DNA of 64,000 nucleotides from Eucommia ulmoides (Eukaryota > Streptophyta > Magnoliopsida > Garryales > Eucommiaceae). A program made the translations under genes and the position numbers. The stretch spans positions 33,398,474 through 33,462,473 of the forward strand of contig CM028325.1 of assembly GCA_016647705.1 (NCBI GenBank), given 5' to 3'. Under the pieces are notes generated by a model that searched no databases, was not told the origin of the DNA, and was given only the letters and a program-made list of their open reading frames with translations. Below are positions 48,592 to 60,840 of this stretch, piece after piece. Position 1 is the stretch's first letter. Every line of letters starts with the position of its first letter.

Positions 48592-48964
48592 TGTGAACTA
48601 ATTCATACAAAAATAAAGGTTACGGGACTGGCAATGATAGGCAACGGCGTTGCAGAACATTAGGGTTTCGATTGTTTAGGGAATATGGAAGGTTCTCTTT
48701 TCCAAAACTAAGGATTAGTTATGCTAACGAGACGTGAATACCAAAACCCATTATTTAAAAAAAAACATCTTTTCCCTGATAAGTTATCAAATGGCAGTTT
48801 AATTTTGGGGTGTAATCCTGTATTACGCATTTATTTATGTGACCTGTACAATATGTAACAAAAAAATGTAACATTGTTACATGTAACATTTGGTGTTGAG
48901 TCTATGTTATATGTAACATTATTTTGTATGAAAATAAAAAGTTAGTTACATTTAGCATCTGCCA

Positions 48965-48976
48965 AAATATATATAC

Positions 48977-49030
<54 letters not shown>

Positions 49031-49032
49031 GT
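48965..49032. repeat. TA microsatellite
   Basis: Runs of TATATA interrupted by TACATA at regular steps. It lies between the two genes of the second MULE. Confidence 0.9.
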
Positions 49033-49319
49033 TTAACTAAAAAATACTAATGTTACATGTAACAAAAAAAAACGTTTAACTAAAAAATGATAGTGTTACA
49101 TGTAACAAATCCATTATTGTCGTGTTGAAAAAATCATCAACAACTTCGGCAAAAACACAATTACAAAAAATATAGAATGCAAAAAAAAAAAAAAAAACAT
49201 TTATTGTTTCATTGTTGAATACAATGTCAATTACTAGATATGCCAAAATCCGTTTTTGTTAAAAAAAATGAAATTCAATTGTCGACTCTCGAATCCAAAA
49301 ACATAATCTCTTGATATAC

Positions 49320-51648
49320 TCAGTCTTTTGCCAACGGGTCTTTGGATGTCTTCTTGTTGTGTCTCTCCATTTTTACACATCTCCTACACTTTCTTTCTTT
49401 TATCTCACCCCTTGACGGTATTCTTACTTTCTTCAGTCGACCCAGTTGTTTCTTTGACAATGGTGGTAATATAATTGCTTCGCTCTCGACCCACATAGGT
49501 CGTTCGATTGTAGGGATTGCATAAATTTCTCTCGAATAGGTCTCGCGATAAAATTTGACGCTGAAGTATTCTTCTATGTAATCATGTGCCGGCAAACCGC
49601 TCTTATTAATCACTGCACAACTGTGTACGCAAGGGAACCCCTTTATCTGCCATTGTCTACACGAGCATGATCATCCCACCGTATCAACTAGCGCTGATGG
49701 GGATGAATGAATCTCATAACAGCCATCACCAGATGAGCTGGTATTCTATGTTCTTCCTTCATTAATCAACTCGCACAATTTGTTATCCCAAAACGGTGTC
49801 ATATCACCATCCATATTTTTTTATTCTTGTCTCCTATCGGACATTAGGTCCATCCACCGTATTCTAATTTTGTCAATCAACAATATTTCAGGCAAATGAT
49901 GATATTCACTTATCCAAGAGTTGAAATATTCCGCCATGTTTGATGTCATCTCACCGTAATGTTTTCCCCAAAAAAAAGCATTACTGAATTTCATTGCAGA
50001 TAGATCATGCATGAATCACTGAACTTTTTCTCCGCCTTCATACATTATTTGATCATACAATATTTTATAAACTTCCGGTGTGCGCGCATACGCCAACCCG
50101 TTCAATTTCTGAATCATTAATTCCTTGAGTGTAGTATTTCTCCCAGCCATTGCAGCCCTCAGATTCATCTTTAAATGCAATAGGTAGTATGCATGGTGGC
50201 AATGTGGGAATACATTCCGTACTCCCTCTAATATACCATTATGACGATCTGAAATAAACGTTATCATAAGACCCGCCGCAACGATCTTTCTGAACTCAGA
50301 TAAAAACCAATTCCAATTCTCATCATTTTTTGCATCCACAATTGCAAATGTAATTGGGAACATCCCTGCAAAAACAACCTAATCACAAAAAATTTCAATC
50401 AATAAACACATATGATATATTTGTTACATGTAACATACGTTTTAGTTTTTTATTGTCATCTGAAAAAATGTTGTACTATACACTAAATATGAAAATTCAT
50501 TTACTGACATCACCTTGGTTGCCATCTTTTGCCATTGCAGCTAATAAATTCCCTTTATATCGACCGGTAAGAAATGTTTTGTCAAGGAACACCATTGGTC
50601 GACAGAAGTGGAAACCATGAATATATGATTCGAATGCAACAAACATGCGTTTGAAATGTCCCGTGTCCTCATCATAATCGAGTGTAACATGATTCCCGGG
50701 GTTCGTATGTCTACATTTATCAACATACCATCGTAATTAGTCATACGATGTTGAATAATCCCCAAACACGCTGTTTCTGGCCTTTTCTACACCAAGTCAC
50801 GCGTTGCAATAAGAGATCTCAATACCATATTGCCTCTTGAAATTGTCAACTACATCAACAGGGCGCATTTTCGGGTTTGACCGTACGTCATCGATCAAAC
50901 AACCAGAAACAATCTCCGAGCTCATTCGTTTGTTTTTGTTTTTGCGGAAAGTAGACCCACAAGTGTGTTTGTTTACCAGATTCTGAATGTAGAATATACT
51001 TTTTTCTAGCATTACACGTCCGTGCACAAACCATGGGCATTTCTTTTCCTCTCTAAGTGCACATGCAGCTGTTACGTGCACTTTGTCGTTTTTTAAATAA
51101 TAGAAATTGAATCTAATCTCAATTGCATATTTTTTTAATACATCCTAGAATTCGCTTGTTCCACCTCTGAATTTTTGACTCTCCTCTTGGATCCTATTAG
51201 CCCACTGAGATGACAATAATACCTTGTCATTACTCCGCTGCAAAATGTTGCCATAACTACCTATGTAGTCAAGTTCATCTTCGTTGTCTTCGCCACTGTT
51301 TAACAGTGCAGTGGCACTCGTTGATGCACCATTCGATCCACTATAATCTTTCAGTCTTCTCTGGATGCATATATCCATCAGCTCAATGTTTTGATGCGCT
51401 GTTGGCAACATCATCTCCTCAAAATTGCTTTGGTCAGCAAGCATGTAGTTGGAATGGCCATGCAATGCGTATGACAAGTCAAATTTTGACTTAGCTAATT
51501 CTGGCAATTTGATTACAATCTTGTTACACAAATCGCTAATGTTGTTGTTGTTGGCAATCCTCAAAACTGCATTTACCCTCTCGTAATTGTACATACATGC
51601 AATCGAAAAATGACCCCTGCTGACATACCAATAACCATCAGAACACAT
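49320..51648 (-). pseudogene. Decayed MULE transposase
   Basis: The - strand gives, in order: an N-terminal PB1-like stretch from ATG 51648 (MCSDGYWYVSRGHF, ADQSNFEEMMLPTAHQN), the MuDR-type zinc region (ALREEKKCPWFVHGR, VNKHTCGS), the DDE core (VFLDKTFL, FISDRHNGI, MTSNMAEYFNSWI), a SWIM finger (CSCRQWQIKGFPCVHSC near 49640) and a decayed knuckle (CRRCVKMERHNKKTS). An intron at 50367-50513 sits at exactly the site of the intron in the first MULE, after the KDGN codons. Several stops and shifts break the frame, and the last knuckle Cys is Ser. It cannot be active as it stands. The PB1-like part has no visible match in the first MULE's gene model. Confidence 0.8.
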
Positions 51649-51987
51649 GATCCCCCTTTTTTTTTGCAAAATAAAATATGTTACATCTAATATCACCATA
51701 TATCCACACCGTGGAGTACCTATGTTACATGTAACAGACCCATTTCCCGTTAAAATGTAACACGACCTAAGAATGTAACACGATATATGTACAAACGTTA
51801 TGTGTATCAGCATACAGTTATGCTTATGTTACATGTAACATGGCCCTTTGCCGTTAAAATGTAACACGTCCTAATAATGTAACACGCTATATGTACAAAT
51901 GTAATGTTTATCAGTACACAATTATGCTTATGTTACATGTAACACGCTATACGTACAAACGTTATGTGTATCAGCACAAAATTATGC

Positions 51988-52767
51988 TTATGTTACATGT
52001 AACATGTATATTTCATTGTTAAAAAAATGTAACACTCTATATGAATGTAACACGCTATGCGTACACTGTTATGTGCATGAACACACAATTATGTTTATGT
52101 TACATGTAACATACACCTTTTTCTTGTTAAAAACACCATCAAGAATGTAACACGCTATACGTATGACGTTATGTACATCAACACACAATTATACTTGTGT
52201 TACATGTAACTCACTATATGTACAACGTCATGTGTGTTATTGTACTGCATTATATTTTGATCTAAAAAGCTACTATGTATGTCGATCAACAACTAAGATC
52301 ACTTTATCATGGGTTCGTAAAGCATTTTCATACACATATGTTCGACAACAAGAACTTCATCAACCAAAAACTAGGTCTTATGTTACATGTAACATGTATA
52401 TTTCATTGTTAAAAAAATGTAACACTCTATATGAATGTAACACGCTATGCGTACACTGTTATGTGCATGAACACACAATTATGTTTATGTTACATGTAAC
52501 ATACACCTTTTTCTTGTTAAAAACACCATCAAGAATGTAACACGCTATACGTATGACGTTATGTACATCAACACACAATTATACTTGTGTTACATGTAAC
52601 TCACTATATGTACAACGTCATGTGTGTTATTGTACTGCATTATATTTTGATCTAAAAAGCTACTATGTATGTCGATCAACAACTAAGATCACTTTATCAT
52701 GGGTTCGTAAAGCATTTTCATACACATATGTTCGACAACAAGAACTTCATCAACCAAAAACTAGGTC
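51988..52767. repeat. Perfect tandem duplication of a 390-bp unit
   Basis: 51988-52377 and 52378-52767 are identical over every base I compared. Each copy holds three GTTACATGTAAC palindromes and the same 70-codon non-coding frame. Such identity means a very recent event or an assembly join. Confidence 0.9.
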
Positions 52768-53259
52768 TTTGTACGCGTTACTGTCGAAAAACCCTAACTT
52801 GATAATCAATATGTCCCTAAAAATCACTACGATTGGCATATATCAAATGAGGATGTGTGTTACCTGTTGTTGATCGGCTCATAATGATTCATCAATTGTC
52901 TTTCCATAGCTACTCTGCTTCGATCGTCTCTCTCTACGTCCACGACGATTTCTTGATTTTGAAATTCGAAATGCAACGTATATTAGGAAAAATGCCATGA
53001 TTTGGTATTTATAGTATGTTTTCACAACTGAAAAATCGGATTGAAAAATGGAAATTATTTTTGAGTACAACGGGAGGGCAAATCGGTCACCGAAATATGT
53101 ACGGTACTCGAATTTGGGACTGATCGGTGCACAGTAAATCCGGCGAGGGACTGCGTTGTTCGGTAAAACATGAGATGGTTTTATTAGTAGATTAAGGCTA
53201 ATAATGGGTTCAACCGATAATTTTCCCAATATACAATGGAACAAAACAAACATTCATAT

Positions 53260-54985
53260 AAGCAACCAACAAATATGAAAATTGAAATATCTTAAAACTG
53301 CAGAGATGACCTTCCAAGCACTTCTCCAGTTCTCCTACACAACAAAAAAAATTTAATTTAAATAGACAATTTATAATATCATTATTCAACAATTACTAAA
53401 ACACAAATTTCAAATCAAAATCAGATTAAAAATAACCCTAGATTTCAAAAATAATATCGTAGGTGACCACATCTTAGGTCGTTGTTGGGGAACATTGTAG
53501 ATTTGAGGTTAATACCACCAAATTTGAAACACAAAGATGAAATTAGCACAAAATGGACAAAAAATTCAAAGAAAATTCAGAATACAACCAAACGAAAATT
53601 ATATATAATTATACAACCGGCAAAAACGTGATAATTTGAAATTACCGCAATATATACAAAAAATTAGAGCAAAGCTCATAAAAAATGAATATAGTGATCA
53701 ATGAAAATAAAGCCTAAACAAGATTAAAAACATACCTCAAATATCACTTTATTTGAGGACAATTTCTGCAAAAAAATACACACATATTGAGATATAAACT
53801 CAATAGAATTAGATGAAAAAAGAACAAAAATTACACATTCGATATTAAGTTAGTAGATAAAATCAGAGATCAATACATGCTTATGTTTTGTGTTGAATTT
53901 GAGAAGAATTTCTGCAAAATTAAAAATAAAATAAAATAGATGAATAAAAGAATGAGATCTATCAAGAACAAGCACAAGTAAGATTTAATAACGCACTTTC
54001 AAAATAAAAACCCTGATTTTACTCACCAATTAATAGAAGATTTGATGAACAGCGGTTGAGATTCGAACAATGAACGATGGAACTGAGAAATGAAAAACAA
54101 TAAGAAATTATAACGAATATGTGGACAAAATATCAAGAATAAACACAAATAAGATCCAAAACCCAAACGAGTACATAGTAATTGAGCTAATCAGATCTAC
54201 CAAAAATGAAAAAATAAATAAATTTGAATTGCGATGATAACAGTTATAATTGTTGAGATTCAAACGATGACCTTGATTTCACTGAGATTCGAATGGCGGT
54301 GCTACCTAGATTCGAACAAACGGTTGAGATTCGAACGATTGGACGAACGATAAGTGGTGACGGCGGTTGGGGCAGTGGATTGGACGTCTTCGTGTAGTAG
54401 TGGACCAACGTTTGAGTGAAATCGACGAGATTGGAACAGATGGAAAAGGAAGAGACTAAGAAGTGAGAACAATCGACGAATAGTTCAATCGAAGGTGTTG
54501 GTCGTGCAATCGTGCTGGAGCTTGGACAAGAGTAGCGACGGTCGTCATGGTCCTCATAGAGCAGCGAACACTCAACAAAGAAGAGAGAGAATGAAGTGAG
54601 CGGCCGAGACAAGAGAGAATGAATATCAATTGAGCTAGGGTTAGGGAAATGTGAATATATATATATATATATTAGGTACTAAATTATAATATTGAAGAAT
54701 TTAGGGGTGTAAAAATTGGGGTAATATGTGTAAATATTTTTTAGTATATTTTTATTTTATAATAATTTATTAAATTATCGTGTGACTTATTGGATCTTAG
54801 GTTATTGTATAACCTGGACACCCGATAATTATTATCTTATTACTCGTGTCGCCTATCGGGTTATCAGGTAAATCCAATAACCTGATCTGTTTCTTATCGT
54901 GCTTATCGGGTCAAACTCGATAACGACCCGTTACCCAATAAGCTAAACCCATATCCAATAATTTCGTGTCGTGCTATCGTGTAAA
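53260..54985. other. Unassigned repeat-like stretch
   Basis: AT-rich sequence gives way at 54250-54610 to a GC-richer, Ser/Pro-rich reverse frame like the other leader-type islands. A TA run lies at about 54656-54672. From 54780 to 54990 words such as TTATCGGGT, GATAACGACCCG and CGTGTCGTGCTATCGTGT look like the terminal part of a common plant interspersed repeat, perhaps hAT-related. No gene is supported. Confidence 0.4.
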
Positions 54986-54989
54986 TACC

Positions 54990-56633
54990 GGTTTTGCTAG
55001 CCTTAATTGTAGATCTCAAAACCCTGGGTCCAGATGGCTACCAAGTCATTTCTTCAAGAAAATTTGGAACATTGTGGGAAATGACTTACCCGAATTTGTC
55101 AAAAATTGCTCTAATAACTGGTTTATGCCTAGTAGTAACAATAAGTCTTTGATTGCTTTAATTCCTAAAATCGAGAACTAGATAAGATTTGTCAATTTAG
55201 ACCCATTAAGCTCTATAATATATCATATAAATTGATAACTAAAATTTTGATGGAAAGGCTTCATCCATTTTTGAATAAAATTGTTAGTCCTAATCAAACT
55301 AGCTTCATTCCAGGTAGAATGACTACTGAATGTCATTGTCAATCCTTAAATTATACATTTTCTGAGGAAAAGTAAGAGTAAAAATGGGGGTCTCATTATC
55401 AAAATTGACTTAGAAAATGCGTATGATATAGTCAAATTGGGAATTTCCAGAGGAAACTCTAAATTATTTTAACTTTCCTAGTCTCTAGACCCATTTGATT
55501 ATGAGTTAAGCTAGAAACCCATCCATATCCATTTTATGGAATGAGGAACCGTTGGAGGAGTTTAATCCGTCTAGGGGCCTCTATGAAGGGGACCCCCTCT
55601 TCCTATATTTGTTTGATCTGTGTATGGAGATGGTCTCACACCACATTAATCATGCTAAGTGTAGAAATTGGGTTGGTCTGCAAGTGGGTAAAGTTGGCCC
55701 CCTGATTACTATCTGTTCTTCGTAGATGACCTGATATTATTCTATAAGGCTAAGGATGAGAACGTGGATACAATAATTGAAGCCTTAGACAATTTTTCAA
55801 ATGCATCTCGTAAAAACAATTAAAAAAAAATCTAAATTATTTGTAACTGACTCAGTGGATAGGATGAAGGCTAGGATTATTAGAAGGTAACTTGGTATTA
55901 GTCTCACGAATGATTTGGGTGCCAAACTTGGCATCCCCTTAATTCACGGTAGACCAAAAAAAACACACACAAAAATACAGCACTATAACAAGGTCCTTGA
56001 GAAAATCGAAAGAAGACTATCTAATTGGAAAGTTAATATGCTATCTATTGCGGGAAAGGTTGTGTTTATTAAGGTTGTTATCTCCTTTATCCCAAATTAT
56101 ACGATTCAATTTTTCCTTTGCCCATGAAATTTTGTGACGAATTAGACAAAATAAATAGGAAGTTTCTTTGAGGGGATTCCTAATGTACTAAAAAATATCA
56201 TTTAATAAACTGAAAAGCTGTTTGTAAGCCTAAAGATTTGGGAGGTCTTGGTATTAAAAATGTATGTCGGAATAACAAAGTGTTTCTTGCCAAGCTTGGT
56301 TGGAACTTAATTAGTGGTAAGGATTGTTTGTGGGCTAAGGTGGTTAAGGAAAAATATAATGTTGAGCGTAGTCCCACTAGGTGGGTTACTAAACCAAATC
56401 AATCATTTCTTTGGAAAGAAGTTGTTAAGTCCAGGAAAATTCTGAGTAAGGGTATAAAATGGAAAATCGGTAATTGTTGTAATATTAATCTTTGGGTGGA
56501 TTGGTGGTGTGGGAACAGTCCTCTTGCCGATTAAAACCTATAGTGATGTTATGATCTTAAGGTTACTGACATCGTTGATGATAATGGAGACTGGTTCTTG
56601 TTGCCTATTCTCCATCTCATAAATGATGATTAG
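54990..56633 (+). mobile_element. Truncated, decayed L1-type LINE
   Basis: Pieces of ORF2 in order: the GPDG-type start of the reverse transcriptase and PKIEN (54990-55180), NQTSFIPGR (near 55300), an LGIPLIHGRP-type stretch with RRLSNWKVNMLSIAGKVV (55915-56127), and the tail GGLGIKNVCRNNKVFLAKLG with KGIKWKIGNC and WVDWWC (56238-56534). Frames are broken by several stops and shifts. The 5' part is absent and the 3' RNase H part is cut off where the Ty3/Gypsy fossil begins near 56634. The tail region matches the LINE at 20.5 kb. Confidence 0.8.
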
Positions 56634-58855
56634 ATGTACTATCGGGAAATCTCATTTTGATAAGGCGCTTTGTGATCTTGGGGTGAGTGTTAATTTGATA
56701 CCTTCTTCCGTTTATCGGAAGTTAGGACTTAGGAGTGCAAAGCCGACAACGATCTCTCTCTAGATAGCGGATCGTTCGTTAACCTATCCAAAAGGTATCA
56801 TTGAGGATGTGCTAGTGAAGGTAGACAAATTCATATTTCTGGTGGATTTCGTTGTGCTTGAAATGGAAAAAGATAGAGAAATCTCGATCATCCTAGGAAG
56901 ACCTTTTCTTGCAACGGGAAAGGCCTTGATTGATGTGCATAACGGAAATCTGATGTTAAAAGTCAATGATGAAGAGATAAGGTTCAACATTTTTAGAACT
57001 ATGAACTTTTCGGATGAACCTCTCAATTGCAATCGAGTTGACATTGTGGACTCTTACGTGAGGGAGTTCTTTCTTGCAAATATGGAGATGGATTCGTTAG
57101 AGCATACACTCACAAATTCCTTATCTATGGGGGATCTTGGTGAGGAAGGCTCTACCACGGAACTTGAGGTTGTGGACTACGTGCTGACTTTGGATGCTCA
57201 ATCTAAAGACATAGAATATCCTATTCATGTGGCGAAGATTGAAGAAGTTGAAAACTCTCCCGAGGAATCAAATCCACCTCATGGTGGATTATTACTCAAG
57301 CAATTACCGGAACACCTTCGGTATATCTTTTTGGGAGAGAATTTGACCGATCCGGTTATAATTTCATCAACTCTAACGGAAGAAGATGAGAGTAAGTTGC
57401 TGAGAATCTTGAAGAGGCACCGATCCGCTTTTGCTTGGTCTATTTCAGATATAAAAGGAATTAGCCCCTCGGTTTGCATGCATAAGATTTTGATGGAGGA
57501 TGAGTTCAAACCCTCCATTGAACATCAACGGTGGCTAAATCCATCTATGAAGGAAGTGGTGAGAGCGGAGGTGTTGAAGCTCTTGAATGTGGGAATTATA
57601 TATGCTATATCCGATAGTGAGTGGGTTAGCCTGGTGCAAGTGGTGCCCAAGAAAAGAGGTATGACGGTGGTGAAGAATGATAAGGACAACTTTATTTCTA
57701 CACGGACCATCACGGGATGGTGTATATGCATTGATTATAGAAGATTGAATAAGGCGACGAGGAAGGATCATTTTCCTCTTCCTTTCATTGACCAAATGCT
57801 AGATCGATTAGCCGGATATGAGTACTATTGCTTTCTTGACGGCTATTCAGGTTACAATCAAATAGCCATTACACCGGAGGACCAAGAGAAGACTACTTTC
57901 ATATGCCCGTATGGAACGTTTTCTTATCGACGTATGCCGTTTGGCCTTTGCAATGCACCAGCAACTTTTCAACGGTGTTTGATGGCGATATTTTCTGATA
58001 TGGTGGAAGAGAAAATGGAAATCTTCATGGATGACTTCTCAGTCTTTGGGTCGTCTTTTGATCACTGTCTCTACAATCTGGCGCTTGTTTTTTTATCGAT
58101 GTGAGGAGAAGAATTTAGTTCTAAATTAGGAGAAGTGTCACTTTATGGTTAAATAGGGGATCGTCTTGGGTTATCGAGTCTTTTCCAAGGGGCTTGAGGT
58201 GGACCGAGCAAAGATTGAAACAATCAAGAAGCTTCCGTCACTGATTAATGTGAAAGGAGTTCGAAGTTTCTTGGGGCATGCTGGCTTTTACTGGCGCTTT
58301 ATTAAGGACTTCTCGAAGACGGTGAAGCCATTATGTCACCTTCTTGAGAAGGATACCTCATTTGAATTCAATGAGGCTTGCATGGAGGCTCTCAAGGCGA
58401 TAAAGGAAAAGTTGATCACGGCTCCAATAATGGTCGCTCCGGATTGGGAGATGCCATTTGAGATAATGTGCGATGCGAGTGACTATGCCATTGGTGTGGT
58501 GTTAGGCCAACGGAAGGAGAAGATCTTCCGCTCAATCTATTATGCAAGTAAGACATTGAATGATGCCCAGGAGAATTACACCACGACTGAGAAAGAAATG
58601 CTAGCGGTGGTCTTTGCTTGTGATAAGTTCCAGTCTTATATCATTAGGTCAAAAGTGATCGTCTACACGGATCACGTGACTATCCGGTACTTATTTGCAA
58701 AGAAAGATGCCAAGCTGAGATTGATACAGTGGATTCTTCTATTGCAAGAGTTTAATGCTGAAATAAGGGATAAAAAGGGGAGTGAGAACGTTGTTGCCGA
58801 CCATTTGTCGAGGTTGATTCAAGAAGACGTTGGTGAGGAGTCTAGCATCACGGAA
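56634..58855 (+). pseudogene. Protease, reverse transcriptase and RNase H remnants
   Basis: The protease region lies at about 56634-57010 (LILGRPFL-type flap region reads IILGRPFLATGKALIDV). The reverse transcriptase lies at about 57470-58110, with PFGLCNAPATFQRC and FMDDFSVFG as landmarks. A connection and RNase H region lies at about 58166-58855, with FEIMCDASDYAIG and YTDHVTIRYL. It is a fossil with breaks. Confidence 0.8.
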
Positions 58856-58859
58856 GTGT

Positions 58860-60178
58860 TCCCTGACGAACAACTATTTTCAGTGGAAAATGCACTTCCT
58901 TGGTATGTGGACATTGTGAATTATCTTGCATGTAACGTGTTACCACCTGAGTTGACGGGAGCCCAAAGGAAGAAATTTCTTTTTGATGCAAAGTATTATC
59001 TATGGGACGAGCCATTGCTATTCAAGAAATGTGCTGATCAGGTGATCCGAAGATGTGTTCCGGATGAGGAAATGGCTAGTATTCTCTACCATTGCCATTC
59101 ATCACCTTGTGGCGGCCATTTTGGTATGACTTGGATAGCATCGAATGTACTTCAATCAGGTTTTTACTGGCCTTCTTTGTTTAATGATTCATATACGTTT
59201 GTGAAAACTTGTGATAGATGTCAAAAGGTGGGTAACATATCGAAAAGGCATGAATTACCACTGACGTCAATTCTTGAGCATGAGTTATTTGATATGTGGG
59301 GCGTAGATTTCATGGGGCCATTTCCGCCGTCATTTAGCAAGGAGTATATTTTGTAAGCGGTGGATTATGTGTCTAAATGAGTTAAGGCCGTAGCAACACC
59401 TACCAATGATGCCAAAGTGGTTTTGAAGTTCCTTCAGCATAATGTCATGACACGGTTCGGGACATCTCGAGCCTTAATCAGTGATGAGGGCATCCACTTT
59501 TGTAACAAAATGCTAAGCGCTTTGTTGGCAAAGTATGGGGTTAGACACAAGGTGGCGCTACCATATTACCCACAGACAAATGGCCAAGTTGAGGTTTCAA
59601 ACTGAGAAATCAAGCTAATTCTAGAGAAAACGGTTCATACTAATCGCAAGGATTTGGCGGTGAAGCTTGATGATGCTTTATGGGCTTATCGCACAACTTT
59701 TAAGACACCGATCAGTATATCGCCGTATCGATTGGTGTTTGGAAAAGCATATCATTTACCCGTTGAATTGGAGTACCGTGCATTCTAGGCGATTAAGAAA
59801 CTCAACTTTGACATAAAAGCTTCTGGTACACAACGTCTCTTCCATTTGAATGAAATGGAGGAATTCCAGTACAAAACTTATGAGAATGCCAAGCTTTACA
59901 AAGATAAAACGAAGAGGTGACATGATAAAATGATAATTCGAAGGGAGTTCAGTCCGGGCCAACAAGTTTTATTGTTTAACTCAAGGCTGAGACTCTTTCC
60001 CGGAAAGTTGAAGTCCCGGTGGTCTGGACCGTTCCGGATCAAGCATATTTATCCATTTGGTGCTATCGAGCTAGAAGGCGAAGACAGACGAACTTTCCGA
60101 GTCAACGGGGAGTGGATCAAGCACTACTTTAAGGATGAAGAGCGAGTTGTGGAGAACATCTCCCTTGTTGAAGGATAG
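58860..60178 (+). pseudogene. Integrase remnants
   Basis: An HHCC-type zinc region lies near 59090-59230 (HCHSSPCGGHFG, TCDRCQKVG). The core follows (MWGVDFMGPFPPS near 59300; SALLAKYGVRHK near 59520), and a C-terminal region with KSRWSGPFRIKHIYPFGA lies at 60020-60070. Broken fossil. Confidence 0.8.
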
Positions 60179-60439
60179 AGCCGGAATTCATAAACGTCCA
60201 TGCTAGGGACGTAAAACCAAGCAACATCTTTTGATATGTCATCGAGGGTAACGAACATTCCCAACCTTTGTATAAATTATTTTTTGGAGATCGTATTGAT
60301 ATCGTAATACTATTTTTTGTGGTGAATTGATGAGGCTAGATACTTAGGATTGATTTGCATGCTAAAACTCGTTTGAGGAATGAAGAGGAAGTAAGAGGTG
60401 TAGAGCAAAAATGTGAAAACCTGAAGGAATCCAACTAAA

Positions 60440-60840
60440 GTCCACACTGGCGAAAATTCGCCTAGGCGAAAAAACCACCGCCCAGGCAAAAATTGGACAA
60501 AAGGCTGAGAAAACATACTAGCGTAAATTTGTCTAGGCGGAAATAGGAAGAAAAAGTCTGATTTTCTACACTACCGTAATCTCGCCCAGGAGGTAAAACC
60601 ACCGCCTAGGCGGAAAAATGAAGAAAAGCTGAGTTTCTACGCTAGCGTAAATTCACCCAGGCGGAAAACCCACCACCGAAGCGGATTTACAACGAAATCA
60701 GGGGTTTCACACTGGTGTAAATTCGTCTCGGCGGAAAAACCACCGCCTAGGTGAATTAACACCAGAAGGTTTTTAAAAAGAAAAAGGCGCTACTTTGCCT
60801 AGGCGAAAAAACCACCGCCTAGGCGAATTCACGCGAGCCC
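60440..60840. repeat. Tandem units of about 70 bp on the palindrome CGCCTAGGCG
   Basis: About six imperfect units pair TTCGCCTAGGCGAAAAAACC with ACCGCCTAGGCGG-type words, separated by TTTCTACAC or CTGAG stretches. It lies in the spacer between integrase and the downstream remnant. The words are self-complementary, so each unit could fold on itself. The rest of 60180-61430 shows no gene. Confidence 0.75.

Larger units (their letters stand above)
46165..52600. repeat. Array of about 18 GTTACATGTAAC palindromes
   Basis: The perfect 12-base palindrome, usually within TGTTACATGTAACA, occurs near 46175, 47760, 47979, 48058, 48872, 49053, 49094, 50422, 51723, 51829, 51932, 51990, 52098, 52200, 52380, 52488 and 52590, plus one near miss at 47839. 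Half-sites (AATGTAACACGC) fill the gaps at 51.7-52.6 kb. Sites lie in introns and flanks of both MULE genes and not in the conserved exons. Confidence 0.85.
45686..53200 (-). mobile_element. Second MULE with Ulp1-type cargo, truncated and decayed
   Basis: A broken transposase (49320-51648) and, downstream on the same strand, a broken Ulp1-like gene (48591-45686) show that this is a relative of the MULE at 9.6-19.35 kb. The left side ends at the SINA array inside the protease gene, so that end is lost. The right end is not fixed; about 53.2 kb is a guess from where the GTTACATGTAAC words stop. Both genes here point the same way, unlike the convergent pair in the first MULE. It looks inactive. 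Confidence 0.6.

Noticed and set aside
48965-49032. TA tract as a cruciform or origin signal
   Set aside because: It is an ordinary microsatellite; nothing around it supports a special role.
52163-52873. Two near-identical frames of 125 and 106 codons
   Set aside because: Their likeness comes from the 390-bp tandem duplication. Composition (Tyr, Cys, Thr rich) and the palindromic words argue against coding.
54244-54612. 122-codon reverse frame
   Set aside because: Ser/Pro-rich translation of a GC-richer, leader-like stretch, with no conserved motif.
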